Positions 1-9,804 of a stretch of 64,000 bases of DNA are shown in pieces. Source of the DNA: Streptomyces sp. HUAS CB01 (GTDB lineage: Bacteria; Actinomycetota; Actinomycetes; Streptomycetales; Streptomycetaceae); the NCBI RefSeq assembly GCF_030406905.1, contig NZ_CP129137.1, positions 6,355,501 through 6,419,500 of the forward strand. The letters run 5' to 3'. The position numbers and the translations under genes are program-made. The notes below the pieces were generated by a model that ran no database searches, was not told the DNA's origin, and saw only the letters and a list, made by a program, of their open reading frames with translations. Every line of letters begins with the position of its first letter. The stretch's first letter is position 1.

Positions 1-333
1 TCCGGTGCCGAGGAGGTCCTCCCCCCGGGGAGCGGCCGCGGTCCGGTCCGCCATGAGTGCGCTGCTGAGCCGCCAGGTCAGCCTGGCCGCGAGCAGGCCG
101 GCGAGCACTCCCGCCACCGTGGCGGCGGTCGTACCGAGACCCGTCGTGCCCAGCACGATCGCGCCGGTGAAGCCGAGCATCGAGACGAACCCGGCGATCG
201 CAGGAAGCGACAGCCAGCCGTCGAACATGCCGCCCAGCGCCCCGTCGAGGACACCTTCCAGCACCCCGTCGAGGACGAGCGAGAGCGCCAGGAGGACGAT
301 CCCCGCGATGCCGAGGCCGAGAAACAAACCCAT
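1..333 (-). CDS. NfeD-like membrane protein, partial (3' end beyond window)
   Basis: The gene starts at an ATG at 331-333 and reads leftward off the window edge, leaving 111 residues. The N-terminus is a hydrophobic helix (LFLGLGIAGIVLLALSLVLD). A Gly/Asp-rich loop and a second hydrophobic stretch (IAGFVSMLGFTGAIVLGTTG) follow, with a third segment before PRGEDLLGT. This matches the membrane half of actinobacterial NfeD-like proteins, which often sit next to flotillin-type SPFH proteins. The OB-fold half that would settle the family lies outside the window. The family name is an inference from overall pattern; that this is a membrane protein is visible directly. Confidence 0.6.
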   Translation of the reverse strand, partial: MGLFLGLGIAGIVLLALSLVLDGVLEGVLDGALGGMFDGWLSLPAIAGFVSMLGFTGAIVLGTTGLGTTAATVAGVLAGLLAARLTWRLSSALMADRTAAAPRGEDLLGTG

Positions 334-672
334 ACCAGTACACCCCCCTGACCACCGGTCACCCCGCCGGCCGCATGGTCTCACGCACAACGAGCCGATC
401 TCATTGCCGTGTTACGGCAGTCTTGACGACTTCTTGATGCCGTCCTCTCCGCGGCGCCGGGTCCCATCGGTGAGGCTCCCCCTCCGGGCGGCGGAGCGGG
501 CGGCCGGCAGTCCGCCGAACCCGCACTCCACACGCCTTCCCCTGCCCGGGTGTCGCCGCGGCCCGATGCCTTCTACACGGAAGTAGAGTGCTGGGACCTT
601 GCCGTGCCGCCGAGAGCGCGTACCGACGACGGGCGGGCGCCGACCCGTCCGGGGCAGTGGAGGGACGTCGAC
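334..672. other. Intergenic region between the NfeD-like and LCP genes
   Basis: A divergent promoter region of about 340 bases with no credible gene. It holds a perfect 6-3-6 palindrome (TGCCGT-N3-ACGGCA, 405-419) just upstream of a TTGACG hexamer (423-428). No clear -10 element follows at normal spacing, so the site may be an operator for either flanking gene or coincidence. Confidence 0.4.
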
Positions 673-2079
673 GTGAGTGATGCGCCCGGGCAGCACCCGG
701 CGAAGACCCGAACGACCCCGACGGCGGCTCCGGTCCGCGGTCCCTCCCGCCCTCGTACCCGGCGCGGCCGGAGGGTGTCGTGGGCCGTGTCGGCGCTGGC
801 CGCGCTGCTCGCCGTCACCGCGGCCGCCGGTGTCTGGGTCTACCGCGACCTGCAGGGCAACATCCACTCCGCGGACGTGGACAACAAGATCGGCGACGAC
901 CGGCCGCCCAACATGAGTCCCGGCTCCAAGAACATCCTCGTGGTGGGCTCCGACTCCCGGGCGGGAGCCAACGCCCAGTACGGCAGGGGCCTGTCCACCA
1001 TGCAGTCCGACACGCTGCTGGTCCTTCACCTCGCCGCGAACCGGAAATGGGCGACCGTGGTGTCCTTCCCCCGGGACTCATGGGTGAAGGTGCCGGCGTG
1101 CGACCGCGGTGACGGCAGCACCTCCGGACCCCACCACGCCAAGATCAACGAGGCGTTCGCCATCGGGGGCGCCGGGGGCGAGGTCGCCGGAGCCGCCGCC
1201 TGCGCGATCAAGACGGTCGAGCAGAACACGGGACTGCGCATCGACCACTTCATGTCGGTCGACTTCCAGGGGTTCAAGGGCATGGTCAACGCCCTCGACG
1301 GGATGGAGGTCTGTCCCACGGCCGCGATCCGCGACAGGAAGGCCCGCCTCGACATCCCCGCCGGCTGTCAGACCGTGAGGGACGAGGAGGCCCTGGGCTA
1401 CGTCCGTGCGCGGTACGGCGTCGGCGACGGCTCCGACCTCGGCCGCATCGGCCGGCAGCAGGAGTTCATGCGCGCCCTCGCCGACCGGGCCCAGGAGAAG
1501 CTGACCAGCCCCGGCGCGATGTACGGGCTGCTGGAGTCCGCCACGAAGTCGCTCACCACGGACAAGGGACTCGCGGGAATCCAGCCCCTGTACGGTCTCG
1601 CCTCCCGGCTCAAGGCGATCCCGCCCGGCCGGCTGACGTTCGTGACCGTGCCCAACTACCCCCGCAGCATGGACGTGCCGTCCGACACGGCGAACGTCGT
1701 CTGGCAGTACCCGGAGGCCGCCGACCTGTTCACGGCGCTCGCCCGGGACGAGGAAGTCCGCAAGGAGGCGTTCGCGGACGCCCGGGCGAACCCCCTGTAC
1801 GCGAGCGCCGTCCGGGTACGGGTGCTCAACGGCACCGGCACTCCGGGCCTCGCCGGCGAGGTCGCCCGGTCGCTGCGCCGGGCCGGATTCACCATCACCG
1901 GAACCGGCAACGCTCCCTCGCCGTCGGCCCGGACGTCGGTCACCCACCCGGCCGGACTCGGGCAGCAGGCCCGCGCGCTGGCCTCCCGGCTGCCCGGGGC
2001 CTCCGTCACGGAGAGCGCCGAGGCGCCGGAAGGGCTGGTCACCCTGACCGTGGGGGACGACATCGAAGGAATGCCGTGA
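673..2079 (+). CDS. LytR-CpsA-Psr (LCP) family cell-wall glycopolymer ligase
   Basis: LCP enzymes transfer lipid-linked glycopolymers onto peptidoglycan outside the membrane. Taking the GTG at 673, preceded by GGAGGG at about 659-664, the product is 468 residues. An Arg/Pro-rich cytoplasmic leader is followed by one membrane helix (about 35-56). The LCP domain starts at NILVVGSDSR (about 88-97) and includes SDTLLVLHL and FPRDSWV, with the conserved Asp/Arg residues that bind the pyrophosphate of the lipid donor. A LytR_C domain begins at VRVRVLNGTG (about residue 380). An upstream in-frame ATG at 550 is possible, but the GTG has the better ribosome binding site. A hairpin terminator follows directly. 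Confidence 0.9.
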   Translation: MSDAPGQHPAKTRTTPTAAPVRGPSRPRTRRGRRVSWAVSALAALLAVTAAAGVWVYRDLQGNIHSADVDNKIGDDRPPNMSPGSKNILVVGSDSRAGANAQYGRGLSTMQSDTLLVLHLAANRKWATVVSFPRDSWVKVPACDRGDGSTSGPHHAKINEAFAIGGAGGEVAGAAACAIKTVEQNTGLRIDHFMSVDFQGFKGMVNALDGMEVCPTAAIRDRKARLDIPAGCQTVRDEEALGYVRARYGVGDGSDLGRIGRQQEFMRALADRAQEKLTSPGAMYGLLESATKSLTTDKGLAGIQPLYGLASRLKAIPPGRLTFVTVPNYPRSMDVPSDTANVVWQYPEAADLFTALARDEEVRKEAFADARANPLYASAVRVRVLNGTGTPGLAGEVARSLRRAGFTITGTGNAPSPSARTSVTHPAGLGQQARALASRLPGASVTESAEAPEGLVTLTVGDDIEGMP

Positions 2080-2087
2080 GCCGCGAT

Positions 2088-2118
2088 CCCGTGCGGCCCG
2101 GGGACCGGGCCGCACGGG
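2088..2118. terminator. Hairpin terminator between convergent genes
   Basis: A perfect 14-bp stem (2088-2101 with 2105-2118) and a 3-nt loop lie between the LCP gene (plus) and the DUF6510 gene (minus). It is GC-rich without a T tract, as usual in Streptomyces, and probably serves both directions. Confidence 0.7.
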
Positions 2119-2142
2119 GCTCGTACCCTGGCCCGACCCCCC

Positions 2143-2415
2143 TCACGCGGTACGGAAGCGGAACGCGCCCGTGGCGCCGCCCATGGTCAGCCAGACGTGG
2201 CCGGACTCCTTCACGAGCCTGAGCGCGACCCGGGCGCAGCCGGGGCAGCGGGCCGTGAGCCCCGGTTCGGGCCCGTAGACGTGGAGTTGGGCGAGGGGCC
2301 CGGCCATGGCGCACGTGGGGCAGCGCCACCAGGCCTGGGTGGGCTCGACGGAGAGGATCTCCGAGAGCGGGCCGGCCAGCCAGTTGCCGTCGCGGTGGAG
2401 GGGTGTGTCTCCCAT
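2143..2415 (-). CDS. DUF6510 family zinc-ribbon protein
   Basis: A 90-residue protein with two CxxC pairs (C32/C35 in CPTC and C57/C60 in CPGC), a typical zinc ribbon. The start and end (WRCPTCAMAGPL, GAFRFRTA) fit the DUF6510 family of actinobacteria. It lies just downstream of the flavoprotein and molybdenum-enzyme genes on the same strand, an arrangement common for this family. It is probably an accessory protein of that redox pair; its biochemical role is unknown. Confidence 0.75.
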   Translation of the reverse strand: MGDTPLHRDGNWLAGPLSEILSVEPTQAWWRCPTCAMAGPLAQLHVYGPEPGLTARCPGCARVALRLVKESGHVWLTMGGATGAFRFRTA

Positions 2416-2470
2416 GGCGTCCTCCCGGAGGGAATGAGTGGGCATCGGCCGGGTCCGGCGTGAGGCGCCG

Positions 2471-3181
2471 TCACCCGAAGCGTTCGGTGCGGATCGTGGC
2501 GGGGTCGCGGCCCAGGGCCACGAGCTGGTCGCTGACGGTCTCGACGAAGGCGGTGGGACCGCACACGAAGACGGCCCCGGCCCCCGCGAGCCGCGAGACG
2601 TGCCCGCGCAGGTCGTCGGCGGAGACACGGCCCGGCGCCCGGGTGCTGCCCGGGGCGGCCTTCCGGGTGTACAGGACGTCGACGTCCAGACGGTCGGACC
2701 CGCCGGTGAGCAGCTCGCGGTACCAGAAGTCCTCGGGGGTGCGCACCGAGTACACCAGCTGGAAGTCGCTGGCGGACTTCTCCTCACGGTGGGCACGGAT
2801 CATGGCCGTCAGCGGGACGACGCCCGAGCCGCCGCCGACCAGGAGCACCGGACCGGTCTGTCCGGGCCGCCAGACGAACCAGTAGCCGAGGGGCCCGCGC
2901 ACCTCCACGTCGGCGCCCAGCGGGAGCCCGTCGGCGAGATACGGCGAGACCTCCCCGTCGGCGACGGCCTGCACGCCGAGTTCGACGCGTTCCCCGTCGG
3001 GCGGCGCGGCGAGCGAGTAGCTGCGCGCGGCCTGGTAGCCGTCGTCGGCGGTGAGCCGTACGTCCACGTGCTGGCCGGGGAGGTGTCCGGGCCAGCCCGG
3101 CACCGTGAAGGTCAGCGAACGGGCGGTGGCGGTCTGCGGCACGCGCTCCACGAGGTGGGCGCGGCGCCATGCGGCGGCCAT
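2471..3181 (-). CDS. Ferredoxin-reductase-type FAD/NAD(P)-binding oxidoreductase
   Basis: A 236-residue flavoprotein of the ferredoxin-NADP reductase superfamily. The FAD domain contains the RSYSLA motif (RxYS) and the NAD(P) domain contains GGGSGVVPLTAMI. A C-terminal CGPTAFVETV precedes the end, as in this family. There is no 2Fe-2S ferredoxin domain. The ATG begins 2 nt after the stop of the molybdenum enzyme gene, so the two are almost certainly co-translated. The likely role is electron transfer between NAD(P)H and the molybdenum protein; the physiological substrate cannot be told from sequence. Confidence 0.88.
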   Translation of the reverse strand: MAAAWRRAHLVERVPQTATARSLTFTVPGWPGHLPGQHVDVRLTADDGYQAARSYSLAAPPDGERVELGVQAVADGEVSPYLADGLPLGADVEVRGPLGYWFVWRPGQTGPVLLVGGGSGVVPLTAMIRAHREEKSASDFQLVYSVRTPEDFWYRELLTGGSDRLDVDVLYTRKAAPGSTRAPGRVSADDLRGHVSRLAGAGAVFVCGPTAFVETVSDQLVALGRDPATIRTERFG

Positions 3182-3183
3182 CG

Positions 3184-3783
3184 TCAGTCGTCCCAGGTGC
3201 GCTGTTCGCGCCACGGGTCGCCGTAGTTGTGGTAGCCGACGCTCTCCCAGAAGCCGGGCTCGTCCTCGAGCGTGAGCCGCAGCTCCCGTACCCACTTCGC
3301 CGACTTCCAGAAGTACAGGTGCGGCACCAGCAGCCGTGCGGGGCCGCCGTGTTCGGGGGACAGCGGGTAGCCGTCGTAGGTGTGGACGATCCACGCCTTG
3401 CCGTCGAGGAGGTCCTCGAGCGGCAGGTTGGTGGTGTAGCCGCCGTGGCTGACCGCGACGGCGTGGTCCGCGGCGGTCTCGACGTCCTCCAGGAACGCGT
3501 CGACCGGGACGCCCCGCCACGGGGTGTCGAACTTCGACCACCGCGTCACGCAGTGGATGTCGTGGACCGTGTCCTCCTGGGGCAGCGCCATCATCTCGTC
3601 CCACGTCCAGCTGCGGGATTCGCCGCTCTCGTTGGTCACGGTGAAGGTCCACGTGTCCGTCGGCACGCGGGGGGTGGGGCCGGCCGACAGGACGGGGAAG
3701 GACTCCGTCGGGTACTGCCCGGGAGGGAGCTTCTCCGCCAGACCGCGGCCTCGACCGTGAAAGCCGGGTGAGTAGGTACCCAT
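3184..3783 (-). CDS. Sulfite-oxidase-type molybdopterin-dependent oxidoreductase
   Basis: A 199-residue protein holding only the Moco-binding domain of the sulfite oxidase superfamily. The expected molybdenum ligand is Cys78 in the block DIHCVTRWSKFD. Further family blocks are SHGGYTTNLPLEDLL, YDGYPLSPEHGGPARLLVP and FWESVGYHNYGDPW. There is no Tat signal, heme domain or dimerisation domain, so a small cytoplasmic enzyme is expected. Its partner is probably the flavoprotein encoded 2 nt downstream. Confidence 0.9.
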   Translation of the reverse strand: MGTYSPGFHGRGRGLAEKLPPGQYPTESFPVLSAGPTPRVPTDTWTFTVTNESGESRSWTWDEMMALPQEDTVHDIHCVTRWSKFDTPWRGVPVDAFLEDVETAADHAVAVSHGGYTTNLPLEDLLDGKAWIVHTYDGYPLSPEHGGPARLLVPHLYFWKSAKWVRELRLTLEDEPGFWESVGYHNYGDPWREQRTWDD

Positions 3784-3914
3784 ACCGTCGCCTCCTGAGC
3801 ACCGTTTCCGGTCGGGCCGGGCACGGAGGACGCCGCCTGCGCGGCGCGGGCGCGCCCCGGCCGTCGTGAGTGGTCTCAGGTTCCAGTGTCGGAGGGCGGG
3901 GACGGCACGACCAC

Positions 3915-4388
3915 TCAGGCGGCCGCCGTCGCGCCGGCGACACCCGCGGCGGCCGGCGTGGTCCGCTCCACGGTCCGGGCCAGGTTCGCCAGCAGATTGC
4001 GGTGCCGTAGTTGGATGAAGACTTCCAGGGGCGCCACGTGGACGGTGCCGCCGAAGCCACGCAGCGGGTGCTCGTCCACGATGACCAGGGTCTGCTCACC
4101 CCAGGTGCGCAGTTCGATGCTGACACGGGCCGTGCCCAGCCGGCCGCTGTGGGCTTCCAGCTCCAGCCAGTCGGGGGGCTCGTGGCGCCGTACGACGGTG
4201 TAGCCCTCGTAGGACCAGCGGCCGACGGCGATCGTGTAGGCCAGGGCGGTTCCCACCGCGGGCCACTGCTCGTCGATCGGCCTCGTCGACGCCACCCCGG
4301 TGACCCAGTCGCCGTAGAGCCGGGGGTTCTCCAGCACGGTCCACACCGCTTCCCGGGACCGTCCGATGACGCGGTGCCGTACGGCCAT
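3915..4388 (-). CDS. SRPBCC (polyketide cyclase-like) family protein
   Basis: A 157-residue protein beginning MAVRHRVIGRSREAVWTVL, the usual start of the START/SRPBCC hydrophobic-ligand fold. The helix-grip pattern continues with LYGDWVTG and a long amphipathic C-terminal helix (LRHRNLLANLARTVERT). It may bind a small lipid or polyketide-like ligand; nothing in the sequence names it. It is transcribed in the same direction as the molybdenum group 130 bp away and may belong to the same transcript. Confidence 0.75.
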   Translation of the reverse strand: MAVRHRVIGRSREAVWTVLENPRLYGDWVTGVASTRPIDEQWPAVGTALAYTIAVGRWSYEGYTVVRRHEPPDWLELEAHSGRLGTARVSIELRTWGEQTLVIVDEHPLRGFGGTVHVAPLEVFIQLRHRNLLANLARTVERTTPAAAGVAGATAAA

Positions 4389-4805
4389 GGCAGCGCCTTT
4401 CGCTCGTGTCCGCCCCCGAGGCGCGGGGCGCGGGGCGCGGACATCGTGGGAGCCGGCCTTCCGGTGCGGCCGGGGGACGCGCGCGCCCGGCGCGGTGCCG
4501 TACGCGCCCGTGCGTACGGGGCGGGTGTGCGCGGTCCGCCCCGCCCCGGACGGCTTGTGGAACGCCGGACCAGCTTGCCGAAGGGGGAGGATTCCGGCAA
4601 CAGGAGACAGGTCGGGCACGGGCCGCCCGCCGGTGCCCTGCCGGGCCCTGGGCCGTGTGGCGACAGTCCCTCCCGGCCCGCGACGCCTGGCACGCCCGCT
4701 CGCTGCGTTGTCGGAGTCATCCGCGTACGTCCAGTACGAGGATGATCCTCCGTCCTGCGATCGCACGCACCGGACGCCGCAGACCCTGCCCCGGGGCGGA
4801 CGGAG
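4389..4805. other. Non-coding interval upstream of the SRPBCC gene
   Basis: About 417 bases, GC-rich, with no convincing gene. It should hold the promoter of the leftward SRPBCC gene and the 3' flank of the copper-island secreted protein gene. One perfect palindrome, GAGGAT-G-ATCCTC (4738-4750), is visible; its function is unknown. Confidence 0.4.
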
Positions 4806-5789
4806 CTACTTTCGCCACACGGCCTGGTGCGGGTGAGCGGTGTCGTCGTGCGCCGGCGCCGACGGGACCTCCGGCAGGTCCGTGCCGGGTGGCGCCGCCT
4901 CGCCGGCCCGCACGGTGAACGCGGCGGTGCGGACGGTGCCGTCGTGCTTGAAGTCCAGGAACAGGCGGTACGTCCCCGCGCTCGGGGCCGTGGCCGTGAA
5001 GGAGACGGCCGGGCCGGGCCGGGTCCTGCCGTCGCCCGGTGCGCCCGCGGGGTGGACGTGGAGGTAGGCGAGGTCGCCGGAGCGCAGGGCCACGAGGTGG
5101 CCGTAGGCGCCGAGGTGCGGCTCCAGGTCGGTCACCGGGCGGCCGTCGCGGGTGACGTCCAGCCGGAGCTCCCCGGACGTGCCCGGTCGCAGTTCCCCGG
5201 CCAGGGTGACGGTGTAGCCGTCCACGACGGCCGTGGTGTTCGGGCGGGGTGCCGGTGGCGGGGCGTAGGGGCCGGCGGCGACGAGGTCCGCGCCGAGGGT
5301 GAGGCCCTCGGCGCCCTCGGCGGCGGGGGTGAAGTCGGCGAAGACCCGGTAGCCGCCGGCTGCGGGCAGGGTGACCGGGGCGCTCCAGGTGCCGTCGGCG
5401 GCCTGGACGGGATGCAGATGCCGGTAGGTGAGCAGATCACGGGAGGCGACGATGAGATGGAGTTCCTTCCCGTGGTCGCGCTCGAAGGCGGTGACCGGCC
5501 GACCGGACGCGTCGCGAATGGCGAAGCGCAGATCGGTGCCGCGCCCGGCGGTGAGGTGCGGGGTCCTCAGATCGAGCGTGTAGCCCCTTTCGGAGATCTG
5601 CAGACCCGAGGGCACGGCGGCGTCGGACTGCGCGCTGCCGCTGCCCGGTCCGGGGGAGTCGTGCGCGGCGTGGGCGGCCGGAGGGGACCCGGCGGGCACC
5701 GGACCTACGGCGGTGCCGACGCCGTAGGCGGCGGCGAAGGACGCGGCCAGGGCGGCGCCGAACGCGCCGGCCTTCCAGATCGTGTGCAT
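4806..5789 (-). CDS. Secreted copper-island protein with duplicated HLHP/HVHP module
   Basis: A 327-residue exported protein. The N-terminus (MHTIWKAGAFGAALAASFAAAYGV) is a signal peptide or anchor, followed by a His/Ser/Gly-rich linker. Two homologous beta-rich units follow. Unit one (about 65-170) has ELHLIVASRDLLTYRHLHP and GGYRVFADF. Unit two (about 180-300) has GHLVALRSGDLAYLHVHP and GTYRLFLDF. Each ends in an HxHP motif suited to metal binding. The gene is divergent from copA across a region with CsoR-like boxes and has an AAGGAG site before its ATG. It is probably a periplasm-side copper-binding or copper-handling protein; the exact activity is unknown. Confidence 0.75.
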   Translation of the reverse strand: MHTIWKAGAFGAALAASFAAAYGVGTAVGPVPAGSPPAAHAAHDSPGPGSGSAQSDAAVPSGLQISERGYTLDLRTPHLTAGRGTDLRFAIRDASGRPVTAFERDHGKELHLIVASRDLLTYRHLHPVQAADGTWSAPVTLPAAGGYRVFADFTPAAEGAEGLTLGADLVAAGPYAPPPAPRPNTTAVVDGYTVTLAGELRPGTSGELRLDVTRDGRPVTDLEPHLGAYGHLVALRSGDLAYLHVHPAGAPGDGRTRPGPAVSFTATAPSAGTYRLFLDFKHDGTVRTAAFTVRAGEAAPPGTDLPEVPSAPAHDDTAHPHQAVWRK

Positions 5790-6028
5790 CGCGTTTCTCC
5801 TTCGCGGTTCGCGGGCCCCTTCGGCTTCCTCTGACCATATACCCCTCTGGGGTATAAGCGTCGAGGTGCGGTCGCCTTGCCGCCGGATAGGGGTAGGGGG
5901 TATGTATGACGCCGACGCCAAGTGTACCCCTGGGGGGTATATAGTCTGCAGAGGTAGGATCGGGCGCCGGACGAGGGGAGCCCCGCCGGCGGCCGGCCCC
6001 GCCCCCATCCACGAGCTCAGGAGCAGGG
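5790..6028. promoter_or_regulatory. Divergent copper promoter region with two CsoR-like boxes
   Basis: This 239-bp region is AT-richer than its surroundings. It holds box 1, TATACCCC-N3-GGGGTATA (5838-5856, perfect 8-bp arms), serving the leftward secreted protein. Box 2, TGTACCCC-N3-GGGGTATA (5924-5942, one mismatched arm position), serves copA. A third related GT-rich stretch lies at 5888-5906. Such palindromes are the known type of operator for CsoR copper-sensing repressors in actinobacteria. No csoR gene is in the window. Confidence 0.75.
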
Positions 6029-8290
<2,262 letters not shown>

Positions 8291-8480
8291 GGCCCCGCGG
8301 GGACACACCGCCGTGGCGTCGGCGAGGGTGGTGACACCTCGCGGGCGCCACGGCGGCGTTCTGTCGCCGTCGGTGCGCGGAGTGCGCCGGCGGGTAAGGA
8401 CCGGCGACCCGGCCCGATGGCGACTCGTCGGGCGCCTTGGGCTCGCCGTCGGCGGTGGGGACGGAAGAAGGGGCACCGGG

Positions 8481-8738
8481 ATGTGGGACGCGATCGAACT
8501 GTGGCTGCGCAGGGCCGGCGGGCCACTGCTGATCGGTGCGGTCATGACGGGCTGTGCGATCGCCCGTGACCGGTTGTGGCTGCCGTGGCGCGTCGTGGTT
8601 CTCCTCGGCGGCATCGCGGCGGTGGCCTGCTGCTGTGCCGAGACGTGGCGGCTGATCCGCTCCCGGGAACCGGCCGCGACGGTCCTGGACCGCCTGGAGG
8701 CGGCCGAGCGCGGGGAGGGCGGGGCGGGTCCCGCGTGA
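8481..8738 (+). CDS. Small membrane protein downstream of copA
   Basis: An 85-residue protein starting at an ATG preceded by GAAGAAGG. It has two hydrophobic segments (GGPLLIGAVMTGCAI and VVVLLGGIAAVACCCAETW) around a short Arg-containing loop, then a charged C-terminal tail. A CCC cluster lies in the second helix. No family is recognised. Its place between the copper ATPase and other copper genes suggests, but does not prove, a metal-related role. Confidence 0.55.
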   Translation: MWDAIELWLRRAGGPLLIGAVMTGCAIARDRLWLPWRVVVLLGGIAAVACCCAETWRLIRSREPAATVLDRLEAAERGEGGAGPA

Positions 8739-9086
8739 CGGAGGCCGGTGAGCGCTGAGGTCGGCCGCCGTACGTGTCCGGCGGGCTGTGCGGCCGGCGA
8801 TGACCGTGCTCAGCCGCGTACCGGCCACGGAGACGCGGTGAGGCTCCCGCCCGGACGCCGGAGGCCGGCCCGGACGGCAGGCGGGGGGTGCGCGACCGCG
8901 CCGAATTCCGGGCTGTCGCAGGGCCGACGCGCGGAAAAGGGCCGGGGGGTACGGAGCCGGGCCGCGCTCACGGAGAGGGTCCGGGGGTACGGAAACGGGC
9001 CGCCGGAGAGGTCCGGCGGCCCGTCGAAGACGATTTTCCGAGAGTGCGCGAGGCGTACGGCCCGAAGGGCGGAGTCGTGGCGCGCG
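8739..9086. other. Non-coding interval with DUF4396 terminator
   Basis: About 350 bases between convergent genes with no credible coding sequence. The only clear structure is the hairpin at 8996-9023, annotated separately. Confidence 0.5.
8996..9023 (-). terminator. Hairpin terminator of the DUF4396 gene
   Basis: A perfect 12-bp stem (8996-9007 with 9012-9023) with the 4-nt loop GAGG. Read leftward it is followed by a short TTTCC tract. It lies 64 bp past the stop of the leftward DUF4396 gene. Confidence 0.65.
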
Positions 9087-9644
9087 TCAGTGGTACGCGT
9101 GGGCGACGGCGTGGCCCTTGCCGCGACCGATGAGCCACTTGTTGACCGGGGTCGTCACCACGAAGGCGACGACGAAGCCGCCCAGCAGCGAGGACCAGAA
9201 CAGCGCGTCGGTCAGGTGTGCGTCCATCGCGCCCGGGACCAGGGCGATGATGCCGTTGTCGACGAGCTCCATGACGGCGATGGAGACCGTGTCGGCGGCC
9301 AGCGCGACCTTGACGGCACTCCTGAAGCTCACCCCGGCGCGCAGCACCGCGAACATCGTGAACGAGTAGCCGAAGAGGAACGCGAGCGTGATCGCGAGAG
9401 CCATCGTCGGCACGTTGTCCCACATCAGCGCCGTACCGATCACCATGCCGAGGATCTCACCCACGGCACAGCCGGTCAGGCAGTGCAGTGTCGCCTTCGC
9501 CGCCGTGCCCCAGGTGGCGCCGCCGTGCCCGTGGCCGGCGTGGTCATTGGGGCCGGCAGGGTCGCCGATACCGGCGGGCGAGCCGTGACCCTGATGCCCG
9601 GCCCGGTCGTGCGTGGCACCGGTGTGCCGGGAGGTGTGGTCCAT
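9087..9644 (-). CDS. DUF4396 domain-containing membrane protein
   Basis: A 185-residue protein with a His/Gly-rich cytosolic or exposed N-terminus (repeated H-x-x-H and HGHGG, residues 1-45). Four hydrophobic segments follow, including LHCLTGCAVGEILGMVIG, a hallmark of DUF4396. The His-rich head and the CLTGC motif suggest metal contact. A CsoR-like palindrome lies about 75 bp upstream, placing it in the copper regulon. An alternative ATG at 9668 would add eight residues; the chosen start has a GGGGA about 8 nt upstream. Confidence 0.8.
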   Translation of the reverse strand: MDHTSRHTGATHDRAGHQGHGSPAGIGDPAGPNDHAGHGHGGATWGTAAKATLHCLTGCAVGEILGMVIGTALMWDNVPTMALAITLAFLFGYSFTMFAVLRAGVSFRSAVKVALAADTVSIAVMELVDNGIIALVPGAMDAHLTDALFWSSLLGGFVVAFVVTTPVNKWLIGRGKGHAVAHAYH

Positions 9645-9717
9645 GACGTCATCCCCATTTCGCGTCATTACCGTCCGGTGTGGCCCCCGTCCTCGGAGCC
9701 ACGAGCTGGGTAACAGT

Positions 9718-9734
9718 ATACCCCCTGGGGGTAT
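9718..9734 (-). promoter_or_regulatory. CsoR-like palindrome upstream of the DUF4396 gene
   Basis: ATACCCC-N3-GGGGTAT with perfect 7-bp arms, matching the boxes at 5838-5856 and 5924-5942 in sequence and spacing. Its position 74 bp before the DUF4396 start suggests promoter repression relieved by copper. Confidence 0.75.
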
Positions 9735-9761
9735 TCCCGCATGGGGAACGGCGAGAAGACG

Positions 9762-9792
9762 GGGGAGGGGGTCCGGCTCGGACCCCCTCCCC
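9762..9792 (-). terminator. Hairpin terminator after the DUF305 gene
   Basis: A perfect 13-bp GC stem (9762-9774 with 9780-9792) and 5-nt loop, 13 bp beyond the stop of the leftward DUF305 reading frame. Confidence 0.75.
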
Positions 9793-9804
9793 TCGTCGCC
9801 GGGG

